From Bacteroides sp. CAG:545 (GTDB lineage: Bacteria; Bacteroidota; Bacteroidia; Bacteroidales; UBA932), in contig HF996010.1 of assembly GCA_000432515.1 (NCBI GenBank), forward strand, positions 29,891 to 49,115: a stretch of DNA of 19,225 nucleotides, written 5' to 3'. Within the stretch, counting starts at the first letter, position 1, and the number at the start of each line of letters is the position of its first letter. Below the pieces are notes generated by a model. The model searched no databases. It was given only the letters and a program-made list of their open reading frames with translations, and was not told where the DNA came from. Shown one piece after another: positions 13,762-19,225 of the stretch. The position numbers and the translations under genes were made by a program.

Positions 13762-14349
13762 ATGTACGACTACATCAAAGGAAATATTTCTGAAATTTTC
13801 CCTACTGAAGTGATTGTGGAATGTTGCGGCATAGGCTACAGCATTATGATTTCTTTGCAGACTTACGATATTCTGAAAGACTGCTCGGAGGCTAAAATTT
13901 TCATCTATCACTATATCAGAGAAGATGACGAGCAGTTTTACGGATTCGCTACCAAAGACGAAAGAGAACTGTTCAAACTTCTCATCAGTGTTTCCGGCGT
14001 CGGTGTGGCATCTGCCAGGATGATGCTTTCTTCTCTTTCAGATGAAGAAATCAGAAATGCCATCATGGGAGAAGATGTAGCCAAAATTAAAAGTATAAAG
14101 GGAATCGGACTAAAAACAGCTCAACGCCTTATTCTCGATCTGAAAGACAAAATCATCAAAGGCGGCGGAGTCGATAAGGCCAATCTTACCATTCAGGAAA
14201 GCAACAACAATATCGACGAGGCTACTACAGCTCTTCTTAATCTTGGATTTACCAAGGCCAACATCAGCAAGATTTTACCTTCTATACTGAAATCAGAGCC
14301 ACAGGCTTCAATAGAAACTATCATCAGGGAAGCATTGAAACGACTGTAG
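13762..14349 (+). CDS. ruvA: Holliday-junction DNA helicase subunit RuvA
   Basis: This 195-residue RuvA binds four-way junctions as a tetramer and loads the RuvB motor for branch migration. The N-terminal OB-fold domain has MYDYIKGNISEI and GIGYSIMIS. Two helix-hairpin-helix motifs follow: LISVSGVGVASARMML and IKSIKGIGLKTAQRLILDLKDK. The C-terminal RuvB-binding domain (TTALLNLGFTKANI) is normal. The gene diverges from sufS across 75 bases and is followed by a bidirectional terminator. ruvB and ruvC are not nearby. Confidence 0.97.
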   Translation: MYDYIKGNISEIFPTEVIVECCGIGYSIMISLQTYDILKDCSEAKIFIYHYIREDDEQFYGFATKDERELFKLLISVSGVGVASARMMLSSLSDEEIRNAIMGEDVAKIKSIKGIGLKTAQRLILDLKDKIIKGGGVDKANLTIQESNNNIDEATTALLNLGFTKANISKILPSILKSEPQASIETIIREALKRL

Positions 14350-14381
14350 CAGCCTCCCCTATCTGTCGCAGATAGAATTAG

Positions 14382-14427
14382 AAAAGCGAATTTATATGTT
14401 CTATGTGGAACACTTACATTCGCTTTT
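14382..14427. terminator. Bidirectional terminator between ruvA and mnmG
   Basis: AAAAGCGAAT (14382-14391) and ATTCGCTTTT (14418-14427) form a perfect 10-bp stem with A/T runs on both sides, serving ruvA rightward and mnmG leftward. The 26-base loop itself holds a 5-bp inner stem within a parS-like sequence. A second small hairpin (CTATCTG/CAGATAG, 14359-14375) precedes it. Confidence 0.65.
14397..14412. other. Degenerate parS-like site
   Basis: TGTTCTATGTGGAACA agrees at 14 of 16 positions with the perfect parS-type palindrome at 14963-14978. It sits in the loop of the ruvA/mnmG terminator, so the resemblance may partly reflect hairpin symmetry. Confidence 0.35.
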
Positions 14428-14509
14428 ACTTTATACCTATAATACGAATTGATTTTTCAATACTTCATATCTTATTGAAGAAACAGAATAATATCTTAAA
14501 TCAGTAGTA

Positions 14510-16555
14510 TTACCTGCCAAAATGAATCAGAAGAATAGAAATATCAGAAGGCGAAACGCCAGAAATTCTGGAAGCCTGGCCGATAGTGCGAGGAAGATAT
14601 CTCTTCAGTTTTTGCCTACATTCAATAGAAAGACCAGAAATTTTATCATAGTCATATCCATCAGGAATGATCAGACTTTCAAGATGAGAAATCTTATCAG
14701 CAAGTTGTTTTTCCCTTACTATATAACCTCTATATTTCAGAAGAATCTCAGCATTGTCCAATATCTCTCGAGAATAATTTTCAAATACCTTAGTTCTATA
14801 GTCAGTTAAGGTATCATCCGAAATAGGCATTGACTGATTAAAAGACAATATCTGATAAGCATCATATAAGGAGGTAAACTTATTTGAATCTACTTCACCA
14901 AATGAGTATGGAGTAGAATCAGGAATCAACTCAATATCTCCATTCAATTCATTTAATAATTTTGTTCCACGTGGAACATTTTTAATAATAGAGGCATACT
15001 TTACTTCTGGACGAGAAACAATATCGGTAATAAGTTTACTCTCCTTGATAGGAGTCTCCCCTATTGACTGAAGATAATCATTTGCCTGAACCGCAGTAAT
15101 ATTATTAGAATCAGAAAAATCAACGAACTGCTGAATTCTATCATATTTACGTGAAGTATAAGAATATCTGAATTCATCAGCAAGACCGATTCCATGTGAC
15201 TTGAAAGTAAGTCTGAAATCAGCATTGTCCTGCCTGAGAAGAATTCTATACTCGGCACGAGAAGTGAACATTCTATAAGGCTCGTCAACTCCTTTAGTAA
15301 TCAAATCATCGATGAGAACACCAATATAAGATTCATCCCTGTTAAGTATAAACGGTTCCTTGTCCTGAACAAGTAATGAAGCATTGATACCGGCCATCAA
15401 ACCTTGAGCAGCCGCTTCCTCATAACCGGTAGTACCATTGATCTGTCCTGCAAAGAAAAGACCAGGAATAGACTTCAATTCAAGTGTAGATTTCAACTGC
15501 AACGGGTCGAAATAGTCATACTCGACAGCATAAGCAGGCCTGAATATTCTTACATTCTCAAAACCATTGATTGCCTTGAGAGCCTTCAACTGAATATCAA
15601 TCGGCAATGAAGACGAGAAACCCTGAAGATAATATTCATTGGTAGAACGTCCCTCTGGTTCGAGAAAAAGCTGATGAGAATCCTTATCGGAGAAAGTACG
15701 CAACTTGTCTTCTATGCTTGGACAATACCTCGGACCTTTGCCATGAATAAGACCGGTAAAGAGAGGAGAATCACCAAAACCGGATTTCAATATATCGTGT
15801 ACTACTGTATTAGTATGGTATATAAAACAAGGCATTTGCTCATTACCGTTCTGGGCAGAAGACAAGAACGGAAGATAAGAGAACTTCTCCGGATCAGCAT
15901 CTCCATATTGATAAAGAGATTTGGAGAGATCTACTGAACGGATATCAATTCTCGGTGGGGTGCCAGTTTTCATGCGGGCAGTCTGAACACCGTAAGAGAC
16001 AAGCTGTTCGGTAAGACCAGTCGAAGGAGACTCCCCTATCCTGCCTCCTGGAAAAGAATTTCTGCCAATGAAAATTTTTCCATTGAGAAAGGTGCCTGTC
16101 GTCAAAATCACCGCGCGAGAGTGAAAAATAAGTCCGGTGGATGTACAAACGCCTGCAATTTTTTCATTTTCAAAGAGTAAAGAAGTCGCAGAATCAATGT
16201 AAAGTGTTAATTTACAATTACTTTCAAGAATTTTTCTCCAGTATAGAGAAAATTTGATTTTATCACATTGAGCCCTCGGACTCCACATTGCCGGTCCTTT
16301 AGACCTGTTAAGCATCCTGAACTGGAGAGTGGAAGCATCTGTGACGATTCCTGTGTAACCGCCAAGAGCATCTATTTCACGAACTATCTGACCTTTGGCA
16401 ATTCCTCCGATTGCAGGGTTACAAGACATCTTCGCCAAGCCAGTAAAATCAGATGTTACCAGAAGAACAGAAGAACCCATATTGGCAGCAGCCATAGCCG
16501 CTTCACATCCGGCATGTCCTCCCCCTACTACAATTATATCAAAATCATTGACCAT
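14510..16555 (-). CDS. mnmG: tRNA wobble-uridine modification enzyme MnmG (GidA)
   Basis: This 681-residue FAD enzyme works with MnmE to place the carboxymethylaminomethyl group on U34 of certain tRNAs. The N-terminal dinucleotide fold reads IIVVGGGHAGCEAA. NPAIGGIAKGQIVREIDALGG, GTPPRID and NGTTGYEEAAAQGLMAG are family hallmarks. The C-terminal LPRTIGQASRISGVSP region binds MnmE/tRNA. It is somewhat longer than the usual 620-630 residues. It starts four bases after the ybeY stop, so the two form an operon. A perfect parS-like site is embedded in the coding sequence at the codons for NVPRGT, a region that I do not see as conserved in the family. Confidence 0.97.
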   Translation of the reverse strand: MVNDFDIIVVGGGHAGCEAAMAAANMGSSVLLVTSDFTGLAKMSCNPAIGGIAKGQIVREIDALGGYTGIVTDASTLQFRMLNRSKGPAMWSPRAQCDKIKFSLYWRKILESNCKLTLYIDSATSLLFENEKIAGVCTSTGLIFHSRAVILTTGTFLNGKIFIGRNSFPGGRIGESPSTGLTEQLVSYGVQTARMKTGTPPRIDIRSVDLSKSLYQYGDADPEKFSYLPFLSSAQNGNEQMPCFIYHTNTVVHDILKSGFGDSPLFTGLIHGKGPRYCPSIEDKLRTFSDKDSHQLFLEPEGRSTNEYYLQGFSSSLPIDIQLKALKAINGFENVRIFRPAYAVEYDYFDPLQLKSTLELKSIPGLFFAGQINGTTGYEEAAAQGLMAGINASLLVQDKEPFILNRDESYIGVLIDDLITKGVDEPYRMFTSRAEYRILLRQDNADFRLTFKSHGIGLADEFRYSYTSRKYDRIQQFVDFSDSNNITAVQANDYLQSIGETPIKESKLITDIVSRPEVKYASIIKNVPRGTKLLNELNGDIELIPDSTPYSFGEVDSNKFTSLYDAYQILSFNQSMPISDDTLTDYRTKVFENYSREILDNAEILLKYRGYIVREKQLADKISHLESLIIPDGYDYDKISGLSIECRQKLKRYLPRTIGQASRISGVSPSDISILLIHFGR
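14963..14978. other. Perfect parS-type site inside mnmG
   Basis: TGTTCCACGTGGAACA is a perfect 16-bp palindrome and matches the known ParB-binding centromere parS (consensus TGTTnCACGTGnAACA, with CACGTG core). ParB spreads from such sites to organise and segregate the origin region. parS sites within or near gidA are familiar in other bacteria. No parA or parB gene is in the window. Confidence 0.65.
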
Positions 16556-16559
16556 AGTA

Positions 16560-16985
16560 CTAATGTTCGATATGATTTCTTAAATCGAGATAATAATTTT
16601 CCTTTTCCCTCATTATCTTCTGATCTTCCTCAGTATGGTCATCATATCCGATAAGATGAAGAAGTCCGTGGACAATGACTCTGTTGAGTTCATCCTCGAA
16701 TTCAGTATTGTAGAAAAAAGCATTTTCTCTGACAGAGTCCACGCTGATGAACAGATCACCGGAAAGAATATTCTTCTCACAATAGTCGAACGTAATGATG
16801 TCAGTGAAGTAATCATGCTGAAGATACTTCATATTGACATCGAGGATATAGGCATCGGAACAGAATATGATGTTCACAGCACCCAATTTCTTCACTTCAC
16901 TCTCTGCAACAAGCTTAAGCCAGGCATTGTTCAACCGCCTATGGTTGAACTTGAAATCCACATCCTGAAAATAATAAGAAACCAT
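16560..16985 (-). CDS. ybeY: Endoribonuclease YbeY, rRNA maturation factor
   Basis: This 141-residue zinc-dependent protein acts in 16S rRNA 3'-end maturation and ribosome quality control. The metal-binding signature HGLLHLIGYDDHT (three His in H-x3-H-x5-H) is complete near residues 110-122. DYFTDIITFDY and GDLFISVDSVRENA are typical upstream motifs. It is the first gene of a two-gene unit with mnmG, four bases away, and diverges from the TonB-family gene. Confidence 0.96.
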   Translation of the reverse strand: MVSYYFQDVDFKFNHRRLNNAWLKLVAESEVKKLGAVNIIFCSDAYILDVNMKYLQHDYFTDIITFDYCEKNILSGDLFISVDSVRENAFFYNTEFEDELNRVIVHGLLHLIGYDDHTEEDQKIMREKENYYLDLRNHIEH

Positions 16986-17002
16986 ATCATTGAAATTTGT
17001 CG

Positions 17003-17010
17003 CAAATCTA
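17003..17010 (-). promoter_or_regulatory. -7 box of the ybeY-mnmG promoter
   Basis: On the minus strand TAGATTTG matches TAnnTTTG exactly, 18 bases before the ybeY ATG. The best -33 candidate is TTTC at 17035-17032, 21 bases upstream, so this is a partly supported promoter with a very short leader. Confidence 0.45.
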
Positions 17011-17048
17011 CTAAAAAGGGCCGAAGAAAAGGAAATAGAAAGAAAAAA

Positions 17049-17080
17049 TTTGATTTGAAAAAGAATTATTTATAACTTTA
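17049..17080 (+). promoter_or_regulatory. Promoter of the TonB-family gene
   Basis: TTTG (17049-17052), a 20-base spacer and TAACTTTA (17073-17080, one mismatch to TAnnTTTG) fit the Bacteroidetes consensus. The transcript would begin near 17087, leaving a leader of about 27 bases. Confidence 0.6.
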
Positions 17081-17113
17081 CGACACGAATGGAAAATAAA
17101 AAAACACATTGAT

Positions 17114-17809
17114 ATGGAAGTTAAAAAATCAGAAAAGGCAAGTCTTGAAAATAAGAGACTTCTCTCCACAGAGATAGGCTTTGTGGTTGCCTTGATTGCT
17201 ATTTACTTCGCATTTAACTGGTCTTCAACCGAAAAAGAGGTTGCAACGCTCGAGACTGAAGTAGCGAATGTCGAAGTAGAGGATATGGTTCCTATTACTC
17301 AGGAAACACCTCCACCACCAGAGGCAGCACCTAAGATTCCTATTTTGTCAGACCAGATTGATGTTGTCGATGATAATATCAAAGTGGATGACAATATGTT
17401 CCAGAACCTCGAGGATGACGCAAACTCAGGCGTAGAGATTATGGACTATATCGAAAGTGCACCGGAAGAGGAAACAGTGGAAGAAGAAGCCATTCCATTC
17501 CAGTTGGTAGAGGAAAAACCTTCATTCAACGGTGGCGATGCGAATGAATTCTCAAAATGGGTGAACTCCAAGCTCGTGTATCCGGAAATCGCTAAGGAAA
17601 ATGGTGTACAGGGTAGAGTAACACTGCAGTTCACTGTAAATGCTGACGGTACAGTATCGAATGTAAAGGTACTCCGTGGAGTCGATTCTTCACTTGACAA
17701 GGAAGCAGTGAGAGTCGTTTCAAGTTCTCCTAAATGGAAACCGGGAAAGCAGAGAGACCGTGCAGTCAAGGTTACATATACCTTCCCTGTTATATTCCAG
17801 TTGAGATAA
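17114..17809 (+). CDS. TonB-family energy transducer
   Basis: This 231-residue protein is anchored in the inner membrane by one helix (residues about 18-36, STEIGFVVALIAIYFAFNW) and reaches through the periplasm to TonB-dependent outer-membrane transporters. After a short proline patch (ETPPPPEAAPKIP) comes a very acidic linker. The TonB C-terminal domain occupies residues about 150-231, with YPEIAKENGVQGRVTLQFTV, GTVSNVKVLRG and PKWKPGKQRDRAVKV. Genomes of this phylum hold several TonB paralogs, so tonB itself is not assigned. No exbB or exbD is adjacent. It is monocistronic, between its own promoter and a terminator. Confidence 0.92.
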   Translation: MEVKKSEKASLENKRLLSTEIGFVVALIAIYFAFNWSSTEKEVATLETEVANVEVEDMVPITQETPPPPEAAPKIPILSDQIDVVDDNIKVDDNMFQNLEDDANSGVEIMDYIESAPEEETVEEEAIPFQLVEEKPSFNGGDANEFSKWVNSKLVYPEIAKENGVQGRVTLQFTVNADGTVSNVKVLRGVDSSLDKEAVRVVSSSPKWKPGKQRDRAVKVTYTFPVIFQLR

Positions 17810-17830
17810 AAACTAACAACACATAATAAG

Positions 17831-17870
17831 AATAAGGCTGTCCCTAATATTAAGGATGGCCTTATTTTTT
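17831..17870 (+). terminator. Intrinsic terminator after the TonB-family gene
   Basis: A 13-base arm at 17831-17843 pairs with 17854-17866 (two G-T wobbles) around a 10-base loop, and is followed by a T-run to 17870. Confidence 0.8.
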
Positions 17871-17894
17871 GAAAGTGAATAATCTAAAAAAAAT

Positions 17895-19076
17895 ATGACA
17901 GAAAACGTAGAAAAAGCGGTTTTCGTAGGTATTATCACAAGCAATGACGAAGAAAGCAAGGTAATGGAATACCTTGATGAACTCGAGTTTCTTGCTGAGA
18001 CAGCAGGAGCGACGAGGGACAAGAAATTCGTCCAGAGACTTGACAGACCGGACAATGCCACATATATCAGAAGCGGAAAACTCCAGGAAATAGCTGATTA
18101 CTGCGAGCAGAATGATATAAAATATGTCATTTTCGATGATGAACTGTCAGGTACCCAGCAGCGGAACATTGAAAAGATAATAAAGACAAGCAGTGTCATT
18201 GACCGCACAAGCCTTATTCTTGAAATCTTCGCGCAAAGAGCCAAAACTGCATACGCAAAGACTCAAGTCGAACTGGCCAAATACAACTATATGCTGCCGA
18301 GATTGGCCGGCATGTGGACACACCTTGAGAGACAGAGAGGTGGTATGGGTACGCGAGGCGGTATGGGTGAAACTCAGATCGAGATAGACAGGCGTATCGT
18401 GAAGGAGAGAATTTCCAAGCTGAAAGAGCAATTGAAAAAAGTGGACAAACAGATGGCCACACAGCGCGGAAACAGAGGTCAGCTCGTACGTTTGGCACTG
18501 GTAGGATACACAAATGTAGGAAAGAGTACATTGATGAATCTGCTGTCCAAAAGCGACGTTTTTGCAGAAAACAAACTGTTTGCCACGCTTGACACTACGG
18601 TCAGAAAAGTGGTTCTGGAAAACGTTCCATTCCTGCTCAGCGATACTGTAGGTTTTATAAGAAAACTGCCTACACAGCTGATAGAAGCATTCAAGAGTAC
18701 ACTTGATGAAGTCAGAGAAGCAGACATTCTTATTCACGTAGTGGATATATCTCACCCGGGTTTTGAGGAGCAGATGGAAGTGGTGGAAAACACACTTAGG
18801 GACATCAACGCTGACAACAAACCTATATACGTGATATTCAATAAGGTAGATGCATATACATATGAAGAGTATGACGAGTTTTCACTTGAGCCGAAGGGTA
18901 AAAACAACAGGAGCCTGGAAGAGTTGAAGAACAGCTGGATAGCAAAGGAAAAGACCCCTTGCATCTTCATATCTGCCAAAGAGAAAATCGGCATTGACAA
19001 ACTCAGGAACGACATATACAAGATGGTAGCTGAGATTCATGCAGGACGGTATCCGTTCAACAATTTCCTCTGGTAG
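17895..19076 (+). CDS. hflX: Ribosome-associated GTPase HflX
   Basis: This 393-residue GTPase binds the 50S subunit and splits stalled or heat-damaged ribosomes. The N-terminal HflX domain includes TRDKKFVQRLDRP and YIRSGKLQEI. The linker shows the glycine-rich ERQRGGMGTRGGMGETQIE signature. The G domain from about residue 200 has G1 GYTNVGKST, G3 DTVGF, G4 NKVD and a G5-like SAK. The length is normal. ATG 17895 lies 24 bases after the preceding terminator, so its promoter must overlap the terminator or lie within the tonB-like gene. I see no clear TAnnTTTG there. Confidence 0.96.
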   Translation: MTENVEKAVFVGIITSNDEESKVMEYLDELEFLAETAGATRDKKFVQRLDRPDNATYIRSGKLQEIADYCEQNDIKYVIFDDELSGTQQRNIEKIIKTSSVIDRTSLILEIFAQRAKTAYAKTQVELAKYNYMLPRLAGMWTHLERQRGGMGTRGGMGETQIEIDRRIVKERISKLKEQLKKVDKQMATQRGNRGQLVRLALVGYTNVGKSTLMNLLSKSDVFAENKLFATLDTTVRKVVLENVPFLLSDTVGFIRKLPTQLIEAFKSTLDEVREADILIHVVDISHPGFEEQMEVVENTLRDINADNKPIYVIFNKVDAYTYEEYDEFSLEPKGKNNRSLEELKNSWIAKEKTPCIFISAKEKIGIDKLRNDIYKMVAEIHAGRYPFNNFLW

Positions 19077-19219
19077 TCTTTTCGGTCTATATTCCTTTTC
19101 TCATCAGTCGTGTACGTCCAGTACACTCCTTCTTCGAAAGGAAATCTATCCTCGAAAATCTCGGCCAACTGATTACTAAAAGCAGAATCGAGTAGGAGGA
19201 AAACGAAGTAGTTTTCTTC
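19037..19219 (-). other. Coding-like stretch without a visible start
   Basis: On the minus strand a frame is open from just after a TAG (19222-19220) to TGA at 19039-19037, giving 60 residues. The middle (AEIFEDRFPFEEGVYWTYTT) has the composition of a real protein. It contains no ATG; TTG or GTG starts within it are possible. The last 40 bases overlap the 3' end of hflX on the other strand. It may be the tail of a broken gene, a repeated intergenic sequence, or chance. Confidence 0.3.
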
Positions 19220-19225
19220 CTACTT
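19190..19225. terminator. Long hairpin at the window edge
   Basis: GAGTAGGAGGAAAAC (19190-19204) pairs with GTTTTCTTCCTACTT (19211-19225) through 15 positions including two G-T wobbles, with a 6-base loop. It is probably a terminator shared with a convergent gene beyond the window. The sequence after it cannot be seen. Confidence 0.5.

Noticed and set aside
13687..13911. 75-residue upstream extension of SufS
   Set aside because: It covers the divergent promoters and the start of ruvA, and the family length fits ATG 13686.
18484..18493. TCGTACGTTT in hflX as an extra invertase site (9/10 to the recalled Mpi motif)
   Set aside because: It is within a conserved coding region, has no inverted partner nearby and is expected by chance.

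Overview
The window is a piece of a Bacteroidales (Bacteroidota) chromosome, most likely from a gut or rumen species. The evidence is Bacteroidetes-type promoters (TTTG, a spacer of about 19-20 bases, then TAnnTTTG), A/T-rich ribosome binding regions, fimbrillin-like (Mfa-like) surface lipoproteins, a BspA-type leucine-rich-repeat domain, an Mpi-family DNA invertase and housekeeping genes with clear Bacteroidetes character. No rRNA, tRNA or CRISPR array was found.

Left part (1-2,900). A gene leaving the window on the minus strand is followed by a ThiL/AIR-synthase-like protein that has lost most of the family's metal and nucleotide ligands. An 11-base gap then leads to the first 20 or so codons of an exported protein whose remainder is gone. 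A minus-strand AAA ATPase of the DUF4143 type sits on the break, preceded by three copies of an 11-base motif spaced exactly 33 bp apart.

Middle (2,900-9,500), the accessory core. A 765-bp segment (2901-3665) is bounded by a perfect 10-bp inverted repeat. It holds an Mpi-type serine invertase and a good outward-facing promoter that now points left. This resembles the hin switch of Salmonella. Inversion would aim the promoter right, at a cluster made of a 47-residue peptide, a fimbrillin-like/LRR lipoprotein broken by one in-frame TGA, and a fimbrillin-like/SGNH-hydrolase lipoprotein. After a strong terminator and the relic of a second ATPase comes a six-hairpin-glycosidase-like lipoprotein of unassigned specificity.

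Right part (9,500-19,225), housekeeping. On the minus strand are glyS with its own promoter and the run sufS-sufE-sufT-like-folK. ruvA diverges from sufS; the two -7 boxes are the arms of one short palindrome. Then come ybeY-mnmG (minus), a TonB-family gene and hflX (both plus). A perfect parS-type 16-mer lies inside mnmG with a degenerate copy about 550 bp away, which would suit an origin-proximal location.

The best candidate for something new is the invertase-borne promoter switch between a DUF4143 ATPase and a surface-lipoprotein cluster. Only one orientation is visible here, so switching itself is inferred.
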